From the NCBI RefSeq assembly GCF_900112025.1, contig NZ_FOKL01000008.1, forward strand, positions 164,766-228,765: a stretch of DNA of 64,000 nucleotides, read 5' to 3'. This document shows, piece by piece, positions 45,438 to 53,834 of the stretch. The position numbers and the translations under genes were made by a program. The first letter of the stretch is position 1. Each line of letters opens with the position of its first letter. This DNA comes from Janthinobacterium sp. 344 (GTDB taxonomy: Bacteria; Pseudomonadota; Gammaproteobacteria; Burkholderiales; Burkholderiaceae_D). Below the pieces are notes generated by a model. It was not told the DNA's origin and searched no databases. It worked only from the letters and a program-made list of their open reading frames with translations.

Positions 45438-46373
45438 ATGGCTTATCCTATCGAACACAAACTGGTGATCGGCGTCGCGTCCAGCGCGCTGTTCGACCTG
45501 TCCGAATCGCATCAGGTCTACCTCGACAGCGGCCCCGAGGAATACCGCAAGTACCAGGAAACGCATATCGATACGGTGCTGCCGCGCGGCGTGGCATTCC
45601 CCTTCATCCGCCGTTTCCTGGCCATCAACAAGCACTATCCGCGCCAGTCGCCCGTGGAAGTGGTGCTGTTTTCGCGCAATTCGCCGGAAACGGGCTTGCG
45701 CGTCATGCATTCGATCGCCCACTACGGCCTGGATATCTCGCGCGCCGCCTTCATGACGGGCAAGCCGCCGTATCCCTACCTGCCCGCCTTCAACGCCTCG
45801 CTGTTCCTCAGCGCGAATGAAGACGACGTGCGCAGCGCCCTGGCCTGCGACTATCCGGCCGGGCTGGTGCTGCCATCGCGCACGGAAGACGATGAAAGCG
45901 ACGAGGAACTGCGCGTGGCCTTCGACTTCGACGGCGTGATCGCCGACGACGAGGCGGAAACCGTCTTCAAGCGCAATAACGACGTCGATGAATTCCACGC
46001 CCACGAAACCCTGAACGTGGGCACGCCGCACCGTCCCGGCCCGCTGGCCGGCCTGTTCCAGAAGCTGGCCGCCATGCAGCGCCTGGAAGAAAAAGCCCAG
46101 CGGAAGGATCCCGCCTACCGGAAGATCCTGCGCATCGCCATCATCACGGCGCGCAACGCGCCCTCGCACGAGCGCGTCGTGACGACCCTGAAAAGCTGGG
46201 GCGTGGCGGCCGACGAGACGTTTTTCCTGGGCGGCATGGACAAGTCGCGCGTGCTGGCCGTGTTCAAGCCGCATATCTTCTTCGACGACCAGCTGAGCCA
46301 TTTGAAATCCGTGGGCGGCACGATACCGATGGTGCATGTCCCGTTCGGCATCGCCAATGTGCGCGCAGGATAA
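45438..46373 (+). CDS. Cytosolic 5'-nucleotidase (NT5C1-like family)
   Basis: 311 residues. The protein matches the bacterial homologues of vertebrate cytosolic 5'-nucleotidase I: 'LVIGVASSALFDLSESHQVY' at the start, 'VVLFSRNSPETGLRVMHSIAHYGLDISRAAFMTG' in the middle, and the HAD-like catalytic 'RVAFDFDGVIADDEAE' (D-F-D-G-V) near residue 155. 'IAIITARNAPSHERVV' and 'IFFDDQLSH' act as motifs II and IV. It should dephosphorylate nucleoside 5'-monophosphates, probably AMP-like, in the cytoplasm. It is transcribed alone; a hairpin repeat directly follows the stop codon. Confidence 0.9.
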   Translation: MAYPIEHKLVIGVASSALFDLSESHQVYLDSGPEEYRKYQETHIDTVLPRGVAFPFIRRFLAINKHYPRQSPVEVVLFSRNSPETGLRVMHSIAHYGLDISRAAFMTGKPPYPYLPAFNASLFLSANEDDVRSALACDYPAGLVLPSRTEDDESDEELRVAFDFDGVIADDEAETVFKRNNDVDEFHAHETLNVGTPHRPGPLAGLFQKLAAMQRLEEKAQRKDPAYRKILRIAIITARNAPSHERVVTTLKSWGVAADETFFLGGMDKSRVLAVFKPHIFFDDQLSHLKSVGGTIPMVHVPFGIANVRAG

Positions 46374-46484
46374 AACCTGCTGCGCGTCGCGCCTTGCGGC
46401 CTGCGATGCGCACCGTAGTCAGGCACGGTTGCGCTCCCTGAGCACCAGGGCGCGCCGGGCCTCGCTGCCGCTCGCGACGGTTTT
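46372..46484. repeat. Hairpin-ended intergenic repeat, copy 2
   Basis: The element begins at the 5'-nucleotidase stop codon with AAAACC and ends GGTTTT. The core CTGCGCGTCGCG and TTGCGGCCTGCGATGC, plus 'GGTTGCGCTCCC', is shared with copy 1 at 16714-16834, with about 32 of 36 core bases identical by eye. Size is about 113 bp. Confidence 0.75.
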
Positions 46485-46604
46485 CCCAAGCGCGGAGATG
46501 GGGGCGATGGTCTATAATCTCGCCTGTCAGCGCCGTCACTGGCGGCGCGGCGCGTACCACAGCTGTTCCATTCAACTGCCTCTGCCACTAGCGTCGTCGC
46601 CTGC

Positions 46605-49600
46605 ATGTCCTTAGACTTAAGAAAATCCCTCCCCAAACCCGGCAGCCGCTTCGCGCTGCCCGCCCTGTATGGTTCATCCGACGCCTATGCCCTGGCACTG
46701 GCCGCTCTGGAATTGAAGGCGCGCGGGCAGATGCTGGCCGTGGTCGTGGCGCAAGCCAGCGACGGCCAGCGCCTGCTCGATGAAATACCGTGGTTTGGCG
46801 GGAAGGCATTGCGCTGCCACCTGCTGCCGGACTGGGAAACCCTGCCCTACGACGCGTTTTCGCCGCACCAGGACCTCGTTTCCGAGCGCCTGGCCACCCT
46901 GCACGAAATCCAGACGCGCCAGTGCGACGTGCTGATCGTGCCGGCCACCACGGCGCTCGTGCGCCTGGCGCCGCCGTCGTTCCTGGCCGCCTACACCTTC
47001 TTCTTCAAGAAGGGCGAAAAGCTCGACGAGGCGCGCCTGAAGTCGCAGCTGACCCTGGCCGGCTACAGCCACGTCTCGCAAGTGATGTCGCCCGGCGAAT
47101 ACTCGGTGCGCGGCGGCCTGCTCGACCTGTTCCCCATGGGTTCCGCCCTGCCCTACCGGCTGGACCTGTTCGGCGACACCATCGAGACCATCCGCACGTT
47201 TGACGCCGACACCCAGCGCTCGCTGTATCCCGTGCACGAAGTGCGGCTGCTGCCGGGCCGCGAATTCCCCATGGACGAAGCGGCGCGCACCACCTTCCGC
47301 AACCGCTGGCGCGAACAGTTCGAGGGCGATCCCTCGCGCTCGGTGGTGTACAAGGACATCAGCAGCGGCATCGCCTCGGCCGGCATCGAATATTATCTGC
47401 CCCTGTTCTTCGAGCAGACGGCGACCCTGTTCGACTACCTGCCTGAAGATGCCGCGCTGGCCCTGGTGGGCGACATCGACGCCGCCATCGGCCGCTTCTG
47501 GACCGATACGCAGTCGCGCTACCGCTTTTTGAAGGCGGACCGCGAGCGGCCGATCCTGCCGCCCGAAGCGCTGTTCCTGTCCGACGAGCAGTTCTTCGGC
47601 CTGGCCAAGCCGTATCCGCGCCTGGCGATCGCCAAGTCGAACGATGCACTGGCGTCCGAGCTGTCGGCGCCGATTCCGAACATCGCCGTCAACCGCCGCG
47701 CCGACGATCCGCTGGCCAACCTGCGCAGCTACCTGCTGCAGCCTGGGCGCCGCGTGATGATCTGCGCCGAAACGAACGGCCGCCGCGAAACCCTGCAGCA
47801 GTACTTCACGGAATACGACCTGCACCTGACGCCGGTGGAAGGCTGCGACGGCTTCTTGCAGTCCGACGCCAAGCTGATGCTGGGCGTGGCGCCGCTGCAT
47901 GCGGGTTTCGAACTGTTTACACCGGACGGCAATCTGGCCTTCATCACGGAGACGGAGCTGTATGCCGGTTCCGGCCGCCGGGTCGGCACCAGGAAGCAGG
48001 AAGGCGTGACGCAGGTCGAGTCGATGGTGCGCGACCTGTCGGAGCTGAAGATCGGCGACCCCGTGGTGCACATCAACCACGGCATCGGGCGCTACATGGG
48101 CCTGACCAGCATGGACCTGGGCGAAGGCGAGACGGAATTTCTGCACCTCGAGTACGCCAAGGACACCAAGCTGTACGTGCCCGTCTCGCAGCTGCATGTG
48201 ATTTCGCGCTATTCGGGCGCGTCGCCGGAGGACGCGCCGCTGCACTCGCTCGGTTCGGGCCAGTGGGAAAAAGCGAAAAAACGCGCGGCAGAACAGGTGC
48301 GCGACACGGCCGCCGAGCTGCTCAACCTGTACGCGCGCCGCGCGCTGCGCCAGGGCCATGCGTTTGAATTCTCGTCGCACGACTACCAGCGCTTCGCCGA
48401 CAGCTTCGGCTTCGACGAGACGCCGGACCAGGCCGAGGCCATCCACAACGTCATCAAGGACATGACGTCCGGCAAACCGATGGACCGCCTGGTGTGCGGC
48501 GACGTCGGCTTCGGCAAGACGGAAGTGGCCCTGCGCGCCGCCTTCATCGCCGTCATGGGCGGCAAGCAGGCGGCCATCCTGGCGCCCACCACCCTGCTGG
48601 CCGAGCAGCATGCGCAAACCTTCGCCGACCGCTTCGCCGACTGGCCCGTGCGCATCGCCGAGCTGTCGCGCTTCCGCACCGGCAAGGAGATCACGCAGGC
48701 GTTCAAGGGCATGGCCGACGGCACCATCGACATCGTCATCGGCACGCACAAGCTGCTGTCGGACGACGTGAAGTTTACCCGCCTGGGCCTGGTCATCATC
48801 GACGAGGAACACCGCTTCGGCGTGCGCCAGAAGGAAGCCTTGAAGGCACTGCGCGCGGAAGTGGACGTGCTGACCCTGACGGCCACGCCGATCCCGCGCA
48901 CCCTGGGCATGGCGCTGGAAGGCTTGCGCGACTTTTCCATCATCGCCACGGCGCCGCAAAAGCGCCTGGCCATCAAGACGTTCGTGCGCAGCGAAGGCGA
49001 AGCCATCATCCGCGAGGCCTGCCTGCGCGAACTCAAACGGGGCGGCCAGATCTACTTCCTGCACAACGAAGTGGAAACCATCCAGAACCGCCTGGCCATG
49101 CTGACGGAGCTACTGCCCGAGGCGCGCATCGCCGTGGCGCACGGCCAGATGCACGAGCGCGACCTGGAAAAGGTCATGCGCGACTTCGTCGCCCAGCGCT
49201 TCAATATTTTGCTGTGCACGACGATCATTGAAACGGGCATCGACGTGCCGACGGCGAACACCATCATCATGCACCGCGCCGACAAGTTCGGCCTGGCGCA
49301 GCTGCACCAGCTGCGCGGCAGGGTGGGACGTTCGCATCACCAGGCCTACGCCTACCTGCTGGTGCACGACGTGCAAGGCCTGACGAAACTGGCGCAGCGC
49401 CGCCTGGACGCCATCCAGCAGATGGAAGAACTGGGCAGCGGCTTTTACCTGGCCATGCACGACCTGGAAATCCGCGGCGCCGGCGAGGTGCTGGGCGAGA
49501 GCCAGTCGGGCGAGATGACGGAGATCGGCTTCCAGCTGTATTCGGACATGCTCAACGAAGCCGTGCGCTCGCTGAAGGCCGGCAAGGAGCCGGACCTGGC

Positions 49601-50048
49601 GGCGCCGCTGGCCTCGACCACCGAGATCAACCTGCACGTGCCGGCCCTGCTGCCGGCCGATTTCTGCGGCGACGTGCACGAGCGCCTGTCGATCTACAAA
49701 CGCCTGGCCAACTGCGCCACGCAAGAGAAAATCGACGATATCCAGGAAGAGCTGATCGACCGCTTCGGCAAGCTGCCCGATCCCGTGAAGGCGCTAATCG
49801 AGACGCACCGCCTGCGCATCGCGGCGAAAACCGTGGGCATCGTCAAGATCGACGTGCATGGCGAAGCGGCCACGCTGCAATTCATGGCCAAGCCGCCCAT
49901 CGACCCGATGCGCATCATCGACCTGATCCAGAAGAACCGCCACATCAAGCTGCATGGCCAGGACAAGCTGAAAATCACGGCCGCCATGCCGGACCTGGCC
50001 GCGCGCGTGACGCAGATCAAGACCACCATCAAGCAATTGACGGTTTAG
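46605..50048 (+). CDS. mfd: Transcription-repair coupling factor Mfd
   Basis: 1147 residues, full length for Mfd. The N-terminal UvrB-homology module carries 'LPDWETLPYDAFSPHQDLVSERLATLHEI'. The RNA polymerase-interaction domain is around 485-560 ('DPVVHINHGIGRYMGL'). The helicase motor has Walker A 'GDVGFGKTEVALRAAF' near residue 631, 'IIDEEHRFGVRQKE' near 731, 'TLTATPIPRTLGMAL', and motif VI 'QLRGRVGRSHHQAYAYLL'. The TRCF C-terminal domain follows ('RLSIYKRLAN...'). It pushes stalled RNA polymerase off lesions and recruits UvrA. The ATG at 46605 follows the repeat; serB starts 31 bp downstream. Confidence 0.97.
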   Translation: MSLDLRKSLPKPGSRFALPALYGSSDAYALALAALELKARGQMLAVVVAQASDGQRLLDEIPWFGGKALRCHLLPDWETLPYDAFSPHQDLVSERLATLHEIQTRQCDVLIVPATTALVRLAPPSFLAAYTFFFKKGEKLDEARLKSQLTLAGYSHVSQVMSPGEYSVRGGLLDLFPMGSALPYRLDLFGDTIETIRTFDADTQRSLYPVHEVRLLPGREFPMDEAARTTFRNRWREQFEGDPSRSVVYKDISSGIASAGIEYYLPLFFEQTATLFDYLPEDAALALVGDIDAAIGRFWTDTQSRYRFLKADRERPILPPEALFLSDEQFFGLAKPYPRLAIAKSNDALASELSAPIPNIAVNRRADDPLANLRSYLLQPGRRVMICAETNGRRETLQQYFTEYDLHLTPVEGCDGFLQSDAKLMLGVAPLHAGFELFTPDGNLAFITETELYAGSGRRVGTRKQEGVTQVESMVRDLSELKIGDPVVHINHGIGRYMGLTSMDLGEGETEFLHLEYAKDTKLYVPVSQLHVISRYSGASPEDAPLHSLGSGQWEKAKKRAAEQVRDTAAELLNLYARRALRQGHAFEFSSHDYQRFADSFGFDETPDQAEAIHNVIKDMTSGKPMDRLVCGDVGFGKTEVALRAAFIAVMGGKQAAILAPTTLLAEQHAQTFADRFADWPVRIAELSRFRTGKEITQAFKGMADGTIDIVIGTHKLLSDDVKFTRLGLVIIDEEHRFGVRQKEALKALRAEVDVLTLTATPIPRTLGMALEGLRDFSIIATAPQKRLAIKTFVRSEGEAIIREACLRELKRGGQIYFLHNEVETIQNRLAMLTELLPEARIAVAHGQMHERDLEKVMRDFVAQRFNILLCTTIIETGIDVPTANTIIMHRADKFGLAQLHQLRGRVGRSHHQAYAYLLVHDVQGLTKLAQRRLDAIQQMEELGSGFYLAMHDLEIRGAGEVLGESQSGEMTEIGFQLYSDMLNEAVRSLKAGKEPDLAAPLASTTEINLHVPALLPADFCGDVHERLSIYKRLANCATQEKIDDIQEELIDRFGKLPDPVKALIETHRLRIAAKTVGIVKIDVHGEAATLQFMAKPPIDPMRIIDLIQKNRHIKLHGQDKLKITAAMPDLAARVTQIKTTIKQLTV

Positions 50049-50079
50049 ACTATTCATATCATCTATGCAGGGCTGACCC

Positions 50080-50946
50080 ATGACCAATACCAAGACCATC
50101 ACCATGAATCTGATCCTGCAGGGCCTGGACGGCGATAGCGCCCGCCTCGAGCGCATCGCCGCGCTGGCCGCGCCCACCTCCATCACGCGCCTGGGACCGA
50201 ACGCCGTGCGCTGCGAACAGATCGCCTATTCGCCCGCGTTGCGCCCCACCATCGAAGTGGCGGCGCAGGCGGCGCAGCTGGACGCCACCTACATGATGGG
50301 CCAGCGCGATCTGAGCGAGTTCAAGCTGGTGGCGATGGACATGGATTCGACCCTGATCACCATCGAGTGCATCGATGAAATCGCCGACATGCAGGGCCTG
50401 AAGCCGCAGGTGGCGGCCATCACGGAAGCGGCCATGCGCGGCGAACTCGATTTCAGCTCCAGCCTGCAGCAGCGCGTGGCCCTGCTCGAAGGCCTCGATG
50501 CATCGGCCCTGCAGCGCGTCTACGACGAACGTTTAAAACTCTCGCCCGGCGCGGAAACCATGCTGGCGGCGGTACAAAAGGCCGGCCTGAAAACGCTGCT
50601 GGTATCGGGCGGTTTTACTTTCTTCACCGAGCGCCTGAAAGCGCGCCTGGGCCTGGACTACACGCACGCCAACGAGCTGGAAATCGTCGACGGCAAGCTG
50701 ACGGGCCGGGTGTTGGGCGGCATCGTCGACGCCGAGGAAAAGCAGCGCACGGTGGAGCGCGTGTGCAAGGAGATGGGCATTTCCCCGTCCGAGGCCATCG
50801 TCATGGGCGATGGCGCCAACGATTTGAAGATGATGGGCATCGCCGGCCTGTCGGTGGCCTTCCGCGCCAAGCCCGTGGTGCGCTCGCAGGCGGACGTGGC
50901 GCTGAACTTTGTCGGCCTCGATGGCCTGCTGAACGTATTGCGCTGA
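50080..50946 (+). CDS. serB: Phosphoserine phosphatase
   Basis: 288 residues. The N-terminal ACT-like regulatory part (about 8-75) is followed by the HAD catalytic domain: motif I 'VAMDMDSTLITIECIDEIAD' (nucleophile Asp near residue 87), 'LLVSGGFTFFTERLKARLGLDY' (motif II) and 'VMGDGANDLKMMGIAGLSVAFRAKP' (motif III/IV). It performs the last step of serine synthesis, O-phospho-L-serine to serine. Its start may be the ATG at 50080 or the later one at 50104 (MNLILQGLDG). It lies 31 bp after mfd and is likely co-transcribed, ending at a GC-rich hairpin. Confidence 0.96.
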   Translation: MTNTKTITMNLILQGLDGDSARLERIAALAAPTSITRLGPNAVRCEQIAYSPALRPTIEVAAQAAQLDATYMMGQRDLSEFKLVAMDMDSTLITIECIDEIADMQGLKPQVAAITEAAMRGELDFSSSLQQRVALLEGLDASALQRVYDERLKLSPGAETMLAAVQKAGLKTLLVSGGFTFFTERLKARLGLDYTHANELEIVDGKLTGRVLGGIVDAEEKQRTVERVCKEMGISPSEAIVMGDGANDLKMMGIAGLSVAFRAKPVVRSQADVALNFVGLDGLLNVLR

Positions 50947-50984
50947 CCTGGCGCCGGCCTGAGGTGGCCTGAGGCGGCGCCAGG
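50947..50984 (+). terminator. GC-rich hairpin just after serB
   Basis: A perfect 10 bp inverted repeat, CCTGGCGCCG/CGGCGCCAGG, with an 18-nt loop directly after the serB stop codon. There is no adjacent T-run, so it may be a pause or RNA 3'-end stabiliser rather than a classic rho-independent terminator. Confidence 0.4.
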
Positions 50985-51062
50985 CGGTGCGCGCAGGGCG
51001 GCATATTTTTGCTATATTGCAAACTTGTGACCGCCCAGCCAGCCCACCGTGAAAGTAGCCCC

Positions 51063-51791
51063 ATGCCGCCACCGCTGCCAGAAGAGATACAACGCCACCT
51101 GGATGTATTCGTCGCCGCCGCGCAAACGGCCTTCGGCGCCGACCTGGCCGCCGCCGTGCTGTTTGGCTCGGCCGCGGACGGCCAGCTGCGCGCCACGTCC
51201 GACGTCAACCTGCTGTTGCTGCTCAAGCGCTTTGCGCCGGCCACGGCCGATGCGCTGCGCGGCCCCTTGCGCATGGCGCATGCCGCCATCGACTTGCAGG
51301 TGATGTTCCTGCTGGAGAGCGAATTGACGGATGCGGCCGATGCCTTCGCCGTCAAGTTCGCCGATATCATCGCGCGCCACCGGGTCCTGCTGGGCAACGA
51401 TCCTTTCGCCAGCCTGCGCACCAGCCGCGAGGCCATGCTGCGGCGCCTGCGGCAAGTGCTGCTGAACCAGCAGGTGCGCATGCGCGAACGCTACCTGCTC
51501 CTCAGCCTGAACGAGGAACAGCTGGCCGGCGCCATCGCCGACGCGGCAGGCCCCTTGCGCGCGGCCGCCGCGTCGCTGGCGCAACTGGAAGGCCGGGCGC
51601 CACTGTCCGGCAAGCAGGCGCTCGAAGCGTTTGTCGACCGGCTGGGCGAACCGGCCCTGCACGCTGCCCTGCAAGCCATGTCGGCGGCGCGCGAGACGGC
51701 ACGCCTGGCGCCGGGGCAAGCCCTGCCCGCCTTCACCAGCCTGATGGCGATGACCGAGCGCCTGCGCGAGCACGCGGAGCAGATGCGGTGA
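51063..51791 (+). CDS. Nucleotidyltransferase-fold protein, first gene of the DUF692 operon
   Basis: 242 residues. The N-terminal half has the minimal nucleotidyltransferase pattern 'VLFGSAADGQLRATSDVNLLLLL' (G-S...D-x-x); the remainder is helical. In active members the motif ends D-x-D, but here the second acidic residue is Asn (S-D-V-N), so catalysis is doubtful and it may be a binding or scaffold protein. The ATG at 51063 was preferred to a TTG at 51009 because the family similarity begins here. Its stop overlaps the next gene's GTG start by four bases (GTGA), placing it in the TIGR04222/DUF692 unit. The role in that unit is unknown. Confidence 0.75.
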   Translation: MPPPLPEEIQRHLDVFVAAAQTAFGADLAAAVLFGSAADGQLRATSDVNLLLLLKRFAPATADALRGPLRMAHAAIDLQVMFLLESELTDAADAFAVKFADIIARHRVLLGNDPFASLRTSREAMLRRLRQVLLNQQVRMRERYLLLSLNEEQLAGAIADAAGPLRAAAASLAQLEGRAPLSGKQALEAFVDRLGEPALHAALQAMSAARETARLAPGQALPAFTSLMAMTERLREHAEQMR

Positions 51792-52711
51792 ACGGCGTCA
51801 ATCCGTTCGACTGGAGCGGGCCGTGGTTCCTGCTTGCCTACCTGATCTTCGGCGCGCTCGTGTACTACGGCGTGCGCGAGCTGCTGATCCGCCAGGAATT
51901 GCGCAATCCGCACGCCCGCCTGTCGCTCGCCGACGACCCGTACCGCATCGCCTTCCTGCGCGGCGGCGCCCTCGAAGCCGTGAAGATCGCCGCCATCGTG
52001 CTGGTCGACCGCGGCTTGCTGCGCGCCGACGGCCCGCTGCTGGAAGCGGCCAGCGCCGACAGCCTGCGCTTCGCCAGCCACGACATCGAACGCGACGTGC
52101 TGCGGCTGTACCTGGGCCGCCAGGGCCACAGCAAAGAACTGGCCGTGCAGGCAGACAAGCTGCCGGCGTGCCGCGCCTATCAGGAGTCCTTGACGCAGCA
52201 GGAATTGCTGGTCGGCCCGCCGCTGCTGCGCCGGCGCGAGCGCATCACCAGGATCGCGCACTACCTGCTGCTGGCGGTGGCCGCCATCAAGGCCATCGTC
52301 GCCATCGGCAACGGCCATGACAACCTCCTGTTCCTGGCCGTGCTGCTGGCCGTCTTCCTGCTGGCCTTGCGCAGCCTGCTCACGCGCGCGCCCAGCTGGA
52401 GCGCGCAGCGGCTGCTGACCGACCTGCGCATGCTGTTTGGCCGGCTGAACATGCGGTCGTCGCGCCTGCGGGCGGGTGATGGCAGCGCCGACATGGCCCT
52501 GCTGGCCGCCATCTTCGGCATCGGCGCCCTGCCCTTGTCCGTGTATGCGTTTGTCGCCGCGCTGTACCCGGCGCCCCGGCAAAGCCCGGGCGGCGACGCG
52601 TCGTCCAGCAGCACGGGCGACGCGGGCGGCTCGTCATCGGGCGGCGACGGCGGCGGCTCGTCGTGCGGCAGCGGCTGTGGCGGTTGCGGCGGTGGCGGCT
52701 GTGGCAGCTAG
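51788..52711 (+). CDS. TIGR04222-type membrane protein with Gly/Ser/Cys-rich C-terminal tail
   Basis: 307 residues from a GTG start. Hydrophobic helices lie at about 12-30, 165-182, 183-200 and 238-258, with a cytoplasmic-looking domain at 35-160 ('ALEAVKIAAIVLVDRGLLRADG', 'CRAYQESLTQQELL'). I assign this from memory to the TIGR04222 domain family, whose members often end in low-complexity tails. Here the last about 45 residues are almost only Gly, Ser, Asp and Cys, ending SSCGSGCGGCGGGGCGS with four cysteines. The DUF692 start codon lies inside the tail-coding sequence. The tail is the natural candidate substrate for the DUF692 enzyme. Confidence 0.83.
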   Translation: MNGVNPFDWSGPWFLLAYLIFGALVYYGVRELLIRQELRNPHARLSLADDPYRIAFLRGGALEAVKIAAIVLVDRGLLRADGPLLEAASADSLRFASHDIERDVLRLYLGRQGHSKELAVQADKLPACRAYQESLTQQELLVGPPLLRRRERITRIAHYLLLAVAAIKAIVAIGNGHDNLLFLAVLLAVFLLALRSLLTRAPSWSAQRLLTDLRMLFGRLNMRSSRLRAGDGSADMALLAAIFGIGALPLSVYAFVAALYPAPRQSPGGDASSSSTGDAGGSSSGGDGGGSSCGSGCGGCGGGGCGS

Positions 52712-53558
52712 CAGCGGCGCCGCGCGCGACCGCGTGGGTCTCGGCTGGCGCGGCGAACTGGCCAGCGGCATCCTGTCCAACCTGGCGCACATCGACGTGC
52801 TGGAAATGATCGCCGATGATTATTACCGCGCCTCGCGCGCCGATATCGCCGCCCTGCGCAGCCTGGCGCGCCAGGTGCCCGTCAGCCTGCATGGCGTCGG
52901 CATGGGCCTGGCATCGACGATACCCGCCGAACCGCGCCGGCTGCAGGCCATGGCGCGGCTGATGAAGGCGGTGCAGGCGGAATCATGGTCCGAGCACCTG
53001 AGCTTTGTGCGCGCCGGCGGCGTCGAAATCGGCCATCTGGCGGCGCCGCCGCGCACGCCGCTCAGCGTCGCCGGCGCCGTCGCCAATATCGCATCGGCCA
53101 CGCGCATCGTCGGCAGCGCGCCGCTGATGGAAAACATCGCCACCCTCGTCGCCCCGCCGGCCAGCACGCTGGACGAAGCCGAATGGCTGGCGCAGATTAT
53201 CCATGGCGCGCAAGTGCCGCTGCTGCTGGACCTGCACAACCTGTATGCGAATGCCGTCAATGTTGGCAGGGAACCGGAGGCAATGCTGCTGCGCCTGCCG
53301 TTGGCCACGGTCGGCGCCGTGCACCTGAGCGGCGGCCACTGGGTGGACCAGCCGGACGGTGCCGGCAGGCGCCTGCTGGACGACCACCTGCACGACGTGC
53401 CGCCCGCAGTGTTCGATTTATTGACCGTGCTGGCGCGCCATGCGCCGCAGCCGCTGACGGTGATCGTCGAACGCGACGGCAATTACCCGTCGTTCGAACA
53501 TGTGCTGGGCCAGCTGGAACTGGCGCGCGCGGCCTTGCGCGCGGGGCGCAGCGCATGA
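52701..53558 (+). CDS. DUF692 protein, predicted multinuclear non-heme iron oxidase (MNIO)
   Basis: About 285 residues, TIM-barrel family. Family landmarks in order are 'VGLGWRGELASGIL', 'IDVLEMIADDYYR', 'PVSLHGVGMGLAS', 'WSEHLSFVRAGGVEIGHLAAPPRT', 'PLMENIATLV', 'LLLDLHNLYANAVNVG', 'AVHLSGGHWVDQ', 'LLDDHLHDVPPAVFDLL' and 'TVIVERDGNYPS'. These give the expected metal-binding His, Glu, Asp and Asn positions. Characterised DUF692 enzymes (MbnB, TglH, ChrH) use an iron cluster to oxidise peptide cysteines during RiPP maturation. The start is uncertain: no ATG is available, GTGs occur at 52677, 52692, 52701 and 52734, and I use 52701. The gene overlaps the Cys-tail gene upstream and the 88-residue gene downstream (ATGA). 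Confidence 0.88.
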   Translation: MAASSGAARDRVGLGWRGELASGILSNLAHIDVLEMIADDYYRASRADIAALRSLARQVPVSLHGVGMGLASTIPAEPRRLQAMARLMKAVQAESWSEHLSFVRAGGVEIGHLAAPPRTPLSVAGAVANIASATRIVGSAPLMENIATLVAPPASTLDEAEWLAQIIHGAQVPLLLDLHNLYANAVNVGREPEAMLLRLPLATVGAVHLSGGHWVDQPDGAGRRLLDDHLHDVPPAVFDLLTVLARHAPQPLTVIVERDGNYPSFEHVLGQLELARAALRAGRSA

Positions 53559-53821
53559 GCTCTCCCGCACTCGAAACCTATCTGGCCAGGCTGTACACGG
53601 ACGACGCACTGCGCCACGCTTTTTTGCTCGCGCCGCGCGCGCAGGCGCTGCTGCATGGCTTGTCGGCGCGGGAAGCCGACGCGATGGCGGCGATCGACCG
53701 CGTCGGCTTGCAGATGGCGGCGGCCAGCTATCGCGCCAAGCGCGCCGGACGCGCCGTACACGGCATCCAGGCCAGGCCGGCCCACCCCTGGTGGCGCCGG
53801 CTGCTGGCACGCTGGCGCTGA
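53555..53821 (+). CDS. Small partner protein of the DUF692 enzyme
   Basis: 88 residues, MSSPALETYLARLYTDDALRHAF onward, helical and basic at the end (HPWWRRLLARWR). The ATG overlaps the DUF692 stop by four bases (ATGA). The position is that of the partner proteins usual beside DUF692 enzymes (MbnC, TglI or DUF2063-like), and the 'L..LY.D..LR..FL.DP.A....GL...E..A...ID..GL..AA.S...K' pattern is compatible with a small helical domain that binds a leader or the enzyme. I cannot name a Pfam family. It ends 13 bp before the convergent serine hydrolase gene. Confidence 0.72.
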   Translation: MSSPALETYLARLYTDDALRHAFLLAPRAQALLHGLSAREADAMAAIDRVGLQMAAASYRAKRAGRAVHGIQARPAHPWWRRLLARWR

Positions 53822-53834
53822 CGGCGGACAAGGC

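Noticed and set aside
46674..49064. 796-codon open frame opposite mfd
   Set aside because: Antisense shadow of mfd; composition (His, Gln, Arg, Gly) is typical of complementary frames of GC-rich genes, with no ribosome site.
52590..52711. Tandem DNA repeat in the Gly/Ser/Cys coding region
   Set aside because: The GGC/GGT pattern follows from the low-complexity protein tail; no exact repeat unit is maintained.
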